Shown: piece after piece, positions 55,458 to 64,000 of the stretch | Layout of the letters: every line of letters starts with the position of its first letter | Numbering within the stretch: position 1 is the first letter of the stretch | Assembly: GCF_015840915.1 (NCBI RefSeq) | Contig: NZ_CP060398.1 | Location: 2,666,001 to 2,730,000 of the forward strand | Source of the DNA: Synechococcus sp. CBW1002 | GTDB lineage: Bacteria; Cyanobacteriota; Cyanobacteriia; PCC-6307; Cyanobiaceae | Direction: 5' to 3' | Length of the DNA stretch: 64,000 nt | Notes under the pieces: generated by a model | The model's database searches: none | Seen by the model: the letters and a program-made list of their open reading frames with translations, nothing else | Told to the model about the DNA's origin: nothing | Program-made: the position numbers and the translations under genes

Positions 55458-57227
55458 ATGACATCTGACTCGGAGCCGTCTGATCTGCGTGTGGAGCTCG
55501 AGACTCCTCTGCTGGCGGGCCGTCTCTTTGGCAGTCAGGGCCACTGGCCGGAAGCCGCCCTCTGGCTGAGCAATGCCCAGCTGGGGCCCACACCGGATTC
55601 CAGCGCCGAAAAACTGGCCTGGCTGGCCCAGAACTTGGCTGCCCTGGAGGGGGAGGAGCAGCGGCGAGGGCTGCAGGAACAGAGCTATGTGCACTGGATC
55701 CGCCAGGCCGAACCACGCCTGGAGGATCCCCTCCGCCCCCTGAATCAGGAGTGGTGGCTGCGCAACCCCGGCCAGGCGCAGTGGGTGGGCCTGCATGCCG
55801 CCTGCGGCCCCCTGCCGGTGCCGCAAGATCAGCGCGATCCTCACGTGTGGCCCACGCAAGGTTGGCTTGTGCTTTTGGCGGCCGATGCCCGCCTGCGCCG
55901 CGGTGCGCTGCAAAGCCTGGAGCGCTGGTTGTCGGCCCTGCCGCCCGAGGGCCTGCCCGATCTGATCTACGCCGATGAAGACCGCCTCGATGCCGAAGGG
56001 CGGCGCCAGGATCCCTGGTTCAAGCCCGATTGGGTGGAGGAGAGCTTCTGGAGCACCCCTTGGCTGGAGGGCTTCAGCTGCTGGAACCTGGCCTGGCTGC
56101 GGCACGGAGAACTGTCCCTGCCACCGGAGGATCCCACCGGCCGCTTCCGCTGGATGCTGCAGGCCCTGGAGCTGGAGCCACGGGTGGGCCACATGCCCGA
56201 GATCCTTGTGCATCGACAGGGTGAGCCCACCCCCCACGAGACCTCGGCCCGCTCGCCGCTGCTGCGGGCCCACCTGCAGCGGCGGGGAGAGGCGGTGGAG
56301 GCCGTGGAGTCCCATCCGGAACTGCCGGATGCCTACCAGCTGCGCTGGAGCCTGCCTGCCGGCCACCACTGCAGCGTGATCATTCCCACCCGCGACCGGG
56401 CCGATCTGCTTGCCGACTGCCTCCATACGGTGGAACGGGCCCGGGCGGCAGTGGCCGATCGGCTGGTGGTGGAGGTGCTGGTAGTGGACAACGGCTCGCA
56501 GGAGGAAGACACCGCAGCCCTGCTGCAGCAGTGGCAGCAGCGGCTGGGGCCTGCACTACGGGTGTTGCGGCGGGAGGAGCCGTTCAACTGGAGCTGCCTC
56601 AACAACGCCGCCGCCGCCGAGGCCCGCGGGGATCTGCTGCTGTTCCTGAACAACGATGTGGAATGTCGCCCCGATGACGCCCGCCAGAACGACGGTTGGC
56701 TGGGCTGGATGGCAGCCCAGGCCTTGCGGGAGCGGGTGGGCTGCAGCGGTGCCTTGCTGCTCTATGAGGACGGCACCCTGCAGCACGGCGGCGTGGTGGT
56801 GGGCATGCACGGCGTGGCCGACCACGCCTACCGCTACCTGCCCCTCGACCACGGGGTGCATCGCGGCCGCAGCCGTTGCCACACGGCCTGGGGTGCGGTA
56901 ACGGGGGGCTGCCTGATGGTGCGGCGGGACTTGTTTGATCGGCTGGGCGGGTTCGATGAAGGTCTGCCGGTGGAGGGCAACGATGTGGATTTCTGCCTGC
57001 GGCTGGGGCAGCTGGGCTACCGCCATGTGATCGATCCGCGGGTGCTGCTGAGTCACTACGAGAGCCAGAGCCGCAACGCCCACGCCAGCCCCACCGCCGA
57101 CGATGCCTATCGGCGGATGCGGGGTCGCTGGCTGGCCCGGCTGGGGCGGGCAGAACCCTGGTGGCCGCCCAGCTGCAGCCGCGACCATCCCGATGGCCGG
57201 CCGAACGGGCTCGACTTCCTGGTGTGA
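55458..57227 (+). CDS. Family 2 glycosyltransferase
   Basis: A 589-residue soluble glycosyltransferase. The N-terminal half (residues 1-300) resembles an inactive or donor-less GT-A-like domain (YADEDRLDAEGRRQDPWFKP is the usual pattern of bifunctional GT2 proteins). The second half is a full GT2 domain: HHCSVIIPTRDRADLLADCL, VLVVDNGSQEEDTAALLQQW, a FLNNDVECRPDDA metal-binding-like motif and GAVTGGCLMVRRDLFDRLGG, GNDVDFCLRLGQLGYR. It likely adds sugars to a surface polysaccharide. The stop overlaps the next start as GTGA. Confidence 0.88.
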   Translation: MTSDSEPSDLRVELETPLLAGRLFGSQGHWPEAALWLSNAQLGPTPDSSAEKLAWLAQNLAALEGEEQRRGLQEQSYVHWIRQAEPRLEDPLRPLNQEWWLRNPGQAQWVGLHAACGPLPVPQDQRDPHVWPTQGWLVLLAADARLRRGALQSLERWLSALPPEGLPDLIYADEDRLDAEGRRQDPWFKPDWVEESFWSTPWLEGFSCWNLAWLRHGELSLPPEDPTGRFRWMLQALELEPRVGHMPEILVHRQGEPTPHETSARSPLLRAHLQRRGEAVEAVESHPELPDAYQLRWSLPAGHHCSVIIPTRDRADLLADCLHTVERARAAVADRLVVEVLVVDNGSQEEDTAALLQQWQQRLGPALRVLRREEPFNWSCLNNAAAAEARGDLLLFLNNDVECRPDDARQNDGWLGWMAAQALRERVGCSGALLLYEDGTLQHGGVVVGMHGVADHAYRYLPLDHGVHRGRSRCHTAWGAVTGGCLMVRRDLFDRLGGFDEGLPVEGNDVDFCLRLGQLGYRHVIDPRVLLSHYESQSRNAHASPTADDAYRRMRGRWLARLGRAEPWWPPSCSRDHPDGRPNGLDFLV

Positions 57228-60220
57228 CGTCCCTGGTCCTGTCGCCGCTGCCCCTGGGCCAGTCGGACCTGGTGGAGCGCCTGGAAGCGGCCCCCTGGTT
57301 CGATCCCGAGGCCTACCTGGCCCGCCATACCGATGTGGCGGCCGCCGAGCTCTCCGCCGCAGAGCACTACGTGCGCCATGGCTGGCGGGAGGGTCGCGAG
57401 CTGGTGTGCCCGGGGCTGGCGGAGGTGCAGAGCGATCCGAAGGCCCTTCAGGAGCTGGAGGAACTGGTCTGGCCCGCCTGGGTTCTGGAGCAGCTGGAGC
57501 CTGAGGCTCAACCTGAAGCAGAAGAGCCTGCCAGCCCTGCCATAACCCTCACCCACCTGCTGCGTCTGGGCTGCCTGGTGGGGCTGGATCCGAACCCGCT
57601 GTTTTCCTGCGAGGAGTATCTGCGCAGCAACCCGGATGTGGAGCAGGCAGGTGTTCCCCCTCTCCTGCATTTCCTGCTCAGCGGCGGCCGGGAGGGGCGC
57701 CACTGCCACTGGCTGCTCGATGCGGAGTTTCTGCAGAGCCAGGGTGTGGTGGCACCGCTTCTGCAGCAGTTCCTGCGGCGCTATCTCGCTGGTGAGGCTT
57801 TGCAGCCCAACCCCACCTATCCCCTGGCCCCCCCAGCGCCGGAGGGTGCGGAGGCTCGGCGGCAGCAGCTGATCGCCTACGCGGCTGCCCATCCCGCCGC
57901 GACCCATGCGCTGCTGCAGCGGGCCCTGGAGCCAGTGCGGCTGCTCGATCTCGAACAGATGGAAGCGGAGGCGAGTGCCGCTGAGGTCAGCGCTGCCGAG
58001 GCCAGCAGCCTGCAGCAGAGCAACGTGTCGGCCCGGCCCCCCGCCCAGCTGATCGCCTTCTACCTGCCCCAGTTCCACCGCATCCCGGAAAACGACGCCT
58101 GGTGGGGCGATGGCTTCACCGACTGGACCAACGCCCTCAAGGCGCAGCCCTTCTACCCGGGCCAGCTGCAGCCCCATCGGCCCACTTCAGACCTGGGCGC
58201 CTACGACTTGGCCGATCCGGCCGTGATGGCGCGCCAGGTGGAGCTGGCCCACCGCTACGGCATCACCGCCTTCTGCTTCCACCACTACTGGTTTGATGGC
58301 CGGCCATTGCTTGAGCGGCCGTTGCAGCAGTGGCTGGGTCATCCCGAGCTGGATCTGGGCTTCTGCCTTTGCTGGGCGAACGAAACCTGGAGTCGCCGCT
58401 GGGATGGCAGCCCCCACGAGGTGCTGATCGCCCAGAGCTATCCGGCCGATTACGTGGAGCGCTTTGCGGCTTCCTTGCTGCCGGCCCTGCGCGACCGCCG
58501 CTACATGCGCTGGAACGGGGCGCCGGTGCTGCTGGTCTATCGGGCCGGGGATCTGCCGGATGCCGCTGATTTCGCCCGGCGGCTGCGGCGCACCCTGGCG
58601 GAGGCCGGCATCGCCCGCATGCAGCTGCTCACCGTGTGGAGCTTCGATCGGGAGGACCCACGCCGGATCGGTTTCGATGGCGCGGTGCAGTTCGCACCGC
58701 TGCAGGTGCCCACGCCCAACCTGGCCTCCGAGCTGCCGCTGCGGCTGGAGCCGGGGGAAGAGCCCTGCATCTACGGCTATCCCGAAGCCCTGCTGCATGG
58801 GCTGCGCCAACTGGGCGAGCCCCATCCCTTTCCCCTCTATGGCGGCGCCTGCCCCTCCTGGGACAACACCGCCCGGCGCGGCGGCAACAGCGTGTCGTGG
58901 ATCGGTGCCACGCCGGCACGGTTCGAGCGCTGGTTGCGGCTGGCGCGGCTGCGGCTTCAGCAGCGGGCCCAGACGGGGGAAGTGGCGGCGGCGGCCCTGT
59001 TCGTGAACGCCTGGAATGAGTGGGGTGAGGGCTGCCACCTGGAGCCCGATCAGCACTGGGGCCAGGGCTGGCTGGAGGCGGTGCAGCGGGCCCTTACCCC
59101 GCGGACGGGGGGCCTTGTGCTGCTGGGGCATGACGCTTGCAATGCCGGCGCCCAACGCACGTTGTTGTGCTGGCTGGCGGAGCTGCGGCGGGCGCTGCCG
59201 CAGCTGGAGCTGCAGGTGGTTGTCCTCGGCGAGGGCGAGCTGCTCGCGTCGTACGACGCCCTGGCCCCCACCCGGGTGGTGCAGCCCGATGCCCTGGCCG
59301 GCGAACTGGCCGCCTTTGCGGCGCGGCAGGGGACCTGGGCGGTGCTGGCCAATTCGGTGGTGAGCCTGCCGCCACTGCAGCGGGCCCTGGCGGCGCTCAC
59401 TCCTGAGCAGGCGCCCACCTGGCGGGGGCTGTTCGTGCATGAGCTGCCCAGCATGATCAGGGCCCTGGGCTTGCAGAACGCCCTGGAGCAGGCCTGTGCA
59501 GCTTTCGATCTGCTGGTGAGCCCCTCGCGGCTGGTGAACGCCGAACTCCTCGCCACTGACTCCGCTGCTGGCCCCGGCAGTGGCGCCAGCCGCCTGGTGG
59601 TGCCCCCCCGCGACGAACGACGCTGGCTGCAGCGGCCCGAACGCTTCTGCCCACCGCCACCATCGCTGCCTGAAGACGCCTTTGTGGTGCTGGGCTGCGG
59701 CCGCGATCGCGGCACCCTGGAGCGTTTTCTGGCGGTGCTGCTGCCCCTGCGACAGCAGTGGCCGGCGGCTGAGGGGCTTTGGGTGGGCCCGGTGGCGCCG
59801 TTGCTGCCGCTGCCAGGCTTGCACTGCCTGCCGCGGCTCGACATCGAGGCGGCACTGCAGCGGGCCGCTGCTTTTGTGCTCAGCACCGGCGGGCGATCCA
59901 ATCCCGGCGAGAGCTACGGGCTGGTGGCGGCCGACGCGGTGCGGCAGGCGGTGCCCGTGATCGATTTCGGCCAGCCGCTGGGCCTGCGGGAGTGGCTGCC
60001 GGGCTATCCGGAAGGGTGCCGGCTGCGGGAGCCGGCCGAGGCCGTGGCCCTGCTGCTGGAGCTGGCGGCAGATGGGGCACGAGCCAGGGCCCTGCGCCAG
60101 AAACTCGCCGAGCAGGCCCGCGTCTTCCGTTCCCGCGACGATCAAGCCTGGCGGGCGGGCGTGGACGCGGTGGTGGAGCTTCTGGAGGCAGCGTTCAAAG
60201 GTGCCAGATGCACGCAATAG
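57224..60220 (+). CDS. WbsX-like glycan protein fused to a C-terminal glycosyltransferase
   Basis: GTG 57224 gives a 998-residue protein. Two N-terminal units of the pattern FDPEAYLARHTDV ... HYVRHGWREGR (residues 25-65) and FSCEEYLRSNPDV ... HFLLSGGREGR (127-165) come first. A WbsX/GH99-like domain follows (about 280-640): IAFYLPQFHRIPENDAWWGD, FCFHHYWFDGRPLLERPLQQ, CLCWANETWSRRWDG, FVNAWNEWGEGCHLEPD. The end (about 645-990) is a GT4-like glycosyltransferase (VLLGHDACNAGAQRTLLCWL, STGGRSNPGESYGLVAADAV). It probably builds or trims a lipopolysaccharide or capsule glycan. Coupled to the GT2 gene. Confidence 0.85.
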   Translation: MTSLVLSPLPLGQSDLVERLEAAPWFDPEAYLARHTDVAAAELSAAEHYVRHGWREGRELVCPGLAEVQSDPKALQELEELVWPAWVLEQLEPEAQPEAEEPASPAITLTHLLRLGCLVGLDPNPLFSCEEYLRSNPDVEQAGVPPLLHFLLSGGREGRHCHWLLDAEFLQSQGVVAPLLQQFLRRYLAGEALQPNPTYPLAPPAPEGAEARRQQLIAYAAAHPAATHALLQRALEPVRLLDLEQMEAEASAAEVSAAEASSLQQSNVSARPPAQLIAFYLPQFHRIPENDAWWGDGFTDWTNALKAQPFYPGQLQPHRPTSDLGAYDLADPAVMARQVELAHRYGITAFCFHHYWFDGRPLLERPLQQWLGHPELDLGFCLCWANETWSRRWDGSPHEVLIAQSYPADYVERFAASLLPALRDRRYMRWNGAPVLLVYRAGDLPDAADFARRLRRTLAEAGIARMQLLTVWSFDREDPRRIGFDGAVQFAPLQVPTPNLASELPLRLEPGEEPCIYGYPEALLHGLRQLGEPHPFPLYGGACPSWDNTARRGGNSVSWIGATPARFERWLRLARLRLQQRAQTGEVAAAALFVNAWNEWGEGCHLEPDQHWGQGWLEAVQRALTPRTGGLVLLGHDACNAGAQRTLLCWLAELRRALPQLELQVVVLGEGELLASYDALAPTRVVQPDALAGELAAFAARQGTWAVLANSVVSLPPLQRALAALTPEQAPTWRGLFVHELPSMIRALGLQNALEQACAAFDLLVSPSRLVNAELLATDSAAGPGSGASRLVVPPRDERRWLQRPERFCPPPPSLPEDAFVVLGCGRDRGTLERFLAVLLPLRQQWPAAEGLWVGPVAPLLPLPGLHCLPRLDIEAALQRAAAFVLSTGGRSNPGESYGLVAADAVRQAVPVIDFGQPLGLREWLPGYPEGCRLREPAEAVALLLELAADGARARALRQKLAEQARVFRSRDDQAWRAGVDAVVELLEAAFKGARCTQ

Positions 60221-60250
60221 CGCTCAGATTCTCAGAAACGCCAGAATCTA

Positions 60251-61552
60251 TCAGAACCGAATATTGATCATCGAACGCAGATACAGCAGCGGGCGGGTGG
60301 TGATCGCATCGCCCATGTCGCACTCGCGGCAGGCAGGGATGTTGACGTTCTTGCCGTAATCGCTGTTCTGGATCAGGTTGCCGATGCCGGGGGTGATGGT
60401 CCAACCCCACTCGCGGATCGGCTGCCAGCTGACCGATACATTCAGATTGCGACCGGTCCATTCGGTGATCAGGTTGAGCTGATCGGTCACGGCCAGGGCG
60501 ACGGAGCCGATCGGATAGAACCTGCCCCATTCGGTGCCCTTGAGAAAGGCATCACGGGTTTTCTCAGGGGAGCAGGCGGTGAACCAGCAGCCGGCATCCT
60601 TGGCACTCTGGATCTGGGCGCTGATCACCTGATCAAGCGGGCGGAACTGGCCGTTGCCGGCACCCACGGTGAGGTAAAGATCGGGGAACCAGCGGATGCC
60701 GTCGTCGAAGGGATCGGTGGGCGGTGGCTTGAGCGGAATGCGGTGGGAGATCACGCCGAAGGCGCTCTTGGGGCGATCGGCAGCCTTGTTCCCGGAGCCG
60801 CCCCAGCGAATCAGGCCTTCGGCGCCGAGCTTGATGGCAGTGTTGGGGCCAAGGTTGCGGCTGATGGCGAAGCCGGTCTGGTTGCCGTTGAGGAAGTCAC
60901 CCCGTTCTCCGGCGCGGATCGTGTTCTGGGTGAACTGGGTGACCAGCACCGAAACGGCCCGGGTGGGATCACCGAATCCGATGTAGGAATCCAGCACGGC
61001 CTCGCCGACGTCGCGGATTGATTCGGAGGTGATGGTGGGGTAGTTGATGCACTGCTTCGATTCAATTGTGCAATCGGAGCCTGAAAAGCCGACGCCGGCC
61101 ATGAATCCCTTGGGCCCGAAGGCCATCGGCACGATCGTGCTGATCGAGGGATACCAGCGATCCCCGCGGTAGAGATCGCGGAAGCCGCCGTAGGTGGGCA
61201 GGGTGGGGGCTGCGGCCACGGGGATGGGCTCCGGTTCCGGTTCACCGGCGATCGAGCCATCGGGCAGCACCTCGATGTGTTCGCCAGCCGCCACCGGCTG
61301 CCAAGCCGGAGCGGCGGGCGACGCTGATCCAGCTGGAGTTGCTGCTGTGTCAGGCGTTGGGGTGCCTGCGGCCTTGGGCGCCACCGGCACGGCTTCCCAG
61401 CGCAGGCCGGTCGACACGGGAGGAGGAGGGCCGGGCAATGGCTGCCAGACCAGCTGAGCCTGGGAGGGCAGGTCGAGGCCGAGGGTACTCAGACCAAGCG
61501 AGCTCAGACCCAGCTGCAGGATTCGCTGGAATACGCAGGTCTTTGGCTGCAT
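60251..61552 (-). CDS. Predicted outer-membrane beta-barrel protein
   Basis: From ATG 61552 the protein has 433 residues with a signal peptide (basic start, then LGLSSLGLSTLGLDL, cleavage near SQA). A Pro/Ala-rich segment follows (to about 120), then a domain rich in alternating strands (DRWYPSISTIVPMAFGPKGF, FGVISHRIPLKP, DLYLTVGAGNGQFRPLD, LNLITEWTGRNLNVSVSWQP) and a final aromatic residue (INIRF), the usual mark of barrel insertion. No family recognised. It lies directly after the tyrosine-kinase gene (25-nt gap) and probably belongs to the export machinery. Confidence 0.6.
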   Translation of the reverse strand: MQPKTCVFQRILQLGLSSLGLSTLGLDLPSQAQLVWQPLPGPPPPVSTGLRWEAVPVAPKAAGTPTPDTAATPAGSASPAAPAWQPVAAGEHIEVLPDGSIAGEPEPEPIPVAAAPTLPTYGGFRDLYRGDRWYPSISTIVPMAFGPKGFMAGVGFSGSDCTIESKQCINYPTITSESIRDVGEAVLDSYIGFGDPTRAVSVLVTQFTQNTIRAGERGDFLNGNQTGFAISRNLGPNTAIKLGAEGLIRWGGSGNKAADRPKSAFGVISHRIPLKPPPTDPFDDGIRWFPDLYLTVGAGNGQFRPLDQVISAQIQSAKDAGCWFTACSPEKTRDAFLKGTEWGRFYPIGSVALAVTDQLNLITEWTGRNLNVSVSWQPIREWGWTITPGIGNLIQNSDYGKNVNIPACRECDMGDAITTRPLLYLRSMINIRF

Positions 61553-61577
61553 CTCAGTACCCCACCGGTGCCCCATC

Positions 61578-64000
61578 TCAGCGATCGATCCAGCTGATTA
61601 GCCGCTGGCCGACGCGGCGCAGGGAGCGGCCAGGGGCGCGCTGCGTGCTCCTGGAGGTGGCTTCCCCCTCTTCCCCTTCGGCAGCAGACGCGGCGGCGCC
61701 GTAGTAGGCCGCGGCGGTGAGGGTGTCGTAGCCGCCATAGCCGTAACGCCCATAGCCGTAACGCCCGTAGCCATAGCCGTAGCGGCTGCCGGCCTCGCTG
61801 CGCTGCTTCACGGCGTTGGTCACCAGGCCCAGCAGCGGCACACCGGCACTGCGGATGCGGGCCATCGCTTCACGGGGAAGGTCGCGATCCACCTTCTCGA
61901 GGCTGACCAGCAGCAGCAGGCCATCGAGATGTTCCGCCACCAGGGCGGCATCGGCCAGGCCCAGCACCGGCGGGGTGTCGTAAAGGATCAGATCGAAGCG
62001 ATCCGAGGCGGCCAGGTCTGTGATCAGCTGGCGCATGCGGGCGGAGCTGAGCAGGCGAGCCGGATCGGGGGGGCGGCGGCCCGCCGTGATCACCTGCCAG
62101 TTGTCGTGGCCCGGCACCGGTTGGAGCAGGGAGCTCCAGTCGGCGGTGTCGCCGGTGAGCAGATGGCTGAGGCCGAGCAGGTTGTCGAGCCCGAGGCGGG
62201 TGTGCAGCTGGGGCTTGCGCAGATCGGCATCCACCAGCAGCACCCGCTGGCCCAGCTCGGCCAGGGTCTTGGCGAGCAGCACGTTCACCAGACTCTTGCC
62301 TTCGGCCGGCAGGGAACTGGTAAGGGCGAGGGAGCGCAGCGGTTGGTCGGTGTTGAGGAAGCGGAGGCTGGTGAAGAGGTTGCGGAAGGCCTCCTGGTAG
62401 AAGAAGCGCTGATAGCCGAGCTGCTTGCTGTCAGCGGCGCCCTTTGCGGCTGGGGCTGCTGCAGCGGATGGGCTGGCGGCGGAGCCCGTGGCGCTGGCCG
62501 GAACGATTTCCTCGAGCATGAAGTGGCTGTCTTCGCGCACGCCGCGGAACAGGGGGATGTGGGGGATGTGGGCCAGGAGGGGCTCCTGGAGGGTCTCCTT
62601 CACCTCGGCCGGGCTGCGGTAGACATGATCGAGGCGGTCGCGCAGCACTCCCACGCCCGCTCCGGCGGCGGCGGCCAGCAGGGCGGCCTGCAGCAGACCC
62701 TTGGACAGGGAGGGCTCAACGGGAACCGGATTCATGCGGGCCGGAGCGATCACCCGCCAGGGAACGGTGCGCTGGGCCAGCTCCAGCCGGAAAGTGGAGC
62801 GGGTGCTGCTGAGGCCGCTGAGGTTGTCGAGGGCGAGCTGCAGCCGCTGCTCCAGTTCCTCGTACTCACGGATCAGCTGGGGCTGGCGGCGGAAGGTGCC
62901 GGTGAGGGCCGCCAGCTGGCTCTGGTTGGCAACGCTGGCCTGCCGGTTGAGGGCCAGGGCCGCATCCACCGCCTCCAGCTGGCTGCTGCGCACCTTGCGG
63001 TTGAGCCCTTCGCGCCGGGCCTGGAGGCCCTGCACTCGATCCGACTGGGGGGTGAAGCGGGCGCGGGCCTCGGCCAGCTCCTGATCGAGTTGCTGGAGCT
63101 GGTCGAGCCAGGGCTGGCTGCTGGCGGCAACCGAAAGGCCATTGCCCGAACTGCCGCTGCTGGTGCTGCTGCTCATGCTGCCGTTGGAATCGCCGGAGCC
63201 GCCGGCGCCGATCGCTTCCTGAAAACCCTGGGCGGTGAGGGTGCCGTTGCGGATGGCCTGGCTGGCCTTCAGCAGCCGGTTGCGTTGATCTTCGAGGCTG
63301 CGACCGTGAGCCTGAAGGGTAAGCATCTCCTGCTTGATCGCCTCGCCTTCGGCGGTGGGTTCGATCAGGTCGTGGCGCACGCGGAAGGCCGCCCGCTCGG
63401 CCTGGAGACGATCGGCAGTGCTCTGGAGGGCTGGAGCCTGGAGGTCAAGAAAGCGAAGGCCTTCCTGGAGCTGCTCCTGGCGTTGGTCGAGGGAATACTG
63501 CATATAACGGTTGGCCAGTTCCTCCAGAAGCGTCTGGTCCTGGGCGGGATCACCGCCTCTGAGAGTGACTCTGAGAACCCCTTGGGCGACATTGGAACGA
63601 TCGCGGGTGCCGCTGCCACCGTTGGTTACGCTGATGCGTTGACCCAGAGACTGGGTGGAGAGACCACGTCTTTCAGCCAGCTCCTTCAGGAGAAGGGGAC
63701 TGCGCAACACCTCGATCAGGGTAGGCGTGTCGTTGGACGTGGTATTGAGGGCGAGGGCCTGAAAGGTGGAGGCGGTGCCCAAATCCCGGCCGGAAGACTG
63801 ATCATTCTCGTTGCTGACCGGGTCGGTGATCAGCAGATCGAAAGAGCCCTCGAAGACCGGGAACAGCAGCCGCTGCCGCACGGAGAGGCCGGCGGCGATC
63901 AGAAACACCATGGCGCTGGTGAGCAGCACCAGGCGGTGGCGGCGCCGCAGGGCGGCAAAGATCTCGCGGAGATTGAGGGCTTCGCGGCCATTGTCTACCA
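61578..64000 (-). CDS. Polysaccharide biosynthesis tyrosine autokinase (Wzc-like), 5' end outside the window
   Basis: The frame runs past 64000, so the N-terminus is missing; at least 807 codons are visible. A Wzz-type periplasmic domain (RHRLVLLTSAMVFLIAAGLS is the first helix) with a long coiled coil (about 180-420) is followed by a second helix and a CpsD/BY-kinase: Walker A SLPAEGKSLVNVLLAKTL, Walker A' LVDADLRKPQLHTRLG and Walker B FDLILYDTPPVLGLADA. The C-terminal tail is a run of about nine tyrosines spaced by glycine and arginine (GYGYGRYGYGRYGYGGY), the autophosphorylation cluster. It controls chain length and export of surface polysaccharide. Confidence 0.92.
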   Translation of the reverse strand, partial: VDNGREALNLREIFAALRRRHRLVLLTSAMVFLIAAGLSVRQRLLFPVFEGSFDLLITDPVSNENDQSSGRDLGTASTFQALALNTTSNDTPTLIEVLRSPLLLKELAERRGLSTQSLGQRISVTNGGSGTRDRSNVAQGVLRVTLRGGDPAQDQTLLEELANRYMQYSLDQRQEQLQEGLRFLDLQAPALQSTADRLQAERAAFRVRHDLIEPTAEGEAIKQEMLTLQAHGRSLEDQRNRLLKASQAIRNGTLTAQGFQEAIGAGGSGDSNGSMSSSTSSGSSGNGLSVAASSQPWLDQLQQLDQELAEARARFTPQSDRVQGLQARREGLNRKVRSSQLEAVDAALALNRQASVANQSQLAALTGTFRRQPQLIREYEELEQRLQLALDNLSGLSSTRSTFRLELAQRTVPWRVIAPARMNPVPVEPSLSKGLLQAALLAAAAGAGVGVLRDRLDHVYRSPAEVKETLQEPLLAHIPHIPLFRGVREDSHFMLEEIVPASATGSAASPSAAAAPAAKGAADSKQLGYQRFFYQEAFRNLFTSLRFLNTDQPLRSLALTSSLPAEGKSLVNVLLAKTLAELGQRVLLVDADLRKPQLHTRLGLDNLLGLSHLLTGDTADWSSLLQPVPGHDNWQVITAGRRPPDPARLLSSARMRQLITDLAASDRFDLILYDTPPVLGLADAALVAEHLDGLLLLVSLEKVDRDLPREAMARIRSAGVPLLGLVTNAVKQRSEAGSRYGYGYGRYGYGRYGYGGYDTLTAAAYYGAAASAAEGEEGEATSRSTQRAPGRSLRRVGQRLISWIDR

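Noticed and set aside
58187-60217. 676-residue minus-strand frame opposite the WbsX fusion
   Set aside because: No signal, domain or initiation context; the plus-strand gene has clear motifs throughout.
1-64000. tRNA genes, rRNA genes, CRISPR arrays, prophage or replication origin
   Set aside because: No T-loop-like tRNA core, spaced repeats, integrase or DnaA-box cluster was recognised on either strand by eye; a dedicated search was not possible.

Overview
The window is a continuous stretch of a high-GC cyanobacterial chromosome. The lineage markers are psbD/psbC, ycf4, petM, ycf39, orange carotenoid protein (OCP), fluorescence recovery protein, an NTRC-type thioredoxin reductase and lrtA. 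High GC, tight packing, short intergenic gaps and orders such as lipB/lrtA-deoC-recO, trm1-petM-ycf39 and pntA1-pntA2-pntB point to a picocyanobacterium of the Synechococcus/Cyanobium group. OCP, Fe-superoxide dismutase, an IS5-type element and an RTX protease suggest a freshwater or brackish Cyanobium-like strain; that assignment is inference. I saw no rRNA, tRNA, CRISPR or prophage.

Layout. 1-9740: recO (cut by the left edge), deoC and lrtA on minus; then on plus lipB, an acyl-ACP/CoA synthetase, a YlqD-like coiled-coil protein, the pyruvate dehydrogenase E2, an APC permease and queA. 9860-16315: sodB, an FKBP isomerase, lnt, cobQ and maf. 16316-17685: a complete IS5-family element inserted exactly where the stop codons of two convergent genes overlap. 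18926-23631: psbDC with its terminator, ycf4, a cyclophilin lipoprotein and ilvN. 23724-27813: an alpha/beta hydrolase and a sensor/HD-GYP gene interrupted by one in-frame TGA. 27881-32906: trm1-petM-ycf39, then a compact ocp-crtW-frp photoprotection operon. 32937-38172: an RluE-type pseudouridine synthase without a normal start codon, infA, NTRC, and an SF2 helicase beside a perfect 333-bp tandem duplication. 38262-47288: the transhydrogenase operon, a YheT-type hydrolase, a ferredoxin-dxr pair, a DUF368 transporter and an NSS transporter. 47292-64000: an accessory region with an RTX metalloprotease, a four-gene type I secretion operon with its own candidate substrate, and a polysaccharide cluster (GT2, a WbsX-glycosyltransferase fusion, an outer-membrane-like protein and a tyrosine autokinase) running off the right edge.

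Working together. OCP quenches phycobilisomes, CrtW makes its ketocarotenoid and FRP resets it, all from overlapping reading frames. The secretion operon (secreted protein, foldase-like protein, ABC transporter with a cyclic-nucleotide-binding-like domain, HlyD adaptor) has 4-nt overlaps at every junction and could also serve the RTX protease about 1.2 kb beyond its end. The best candidates for something new are this secretion operon, the stop-codon-precise IS insertion, the duplicated divergent promoter, and the TGA in the HD-GYP gene.
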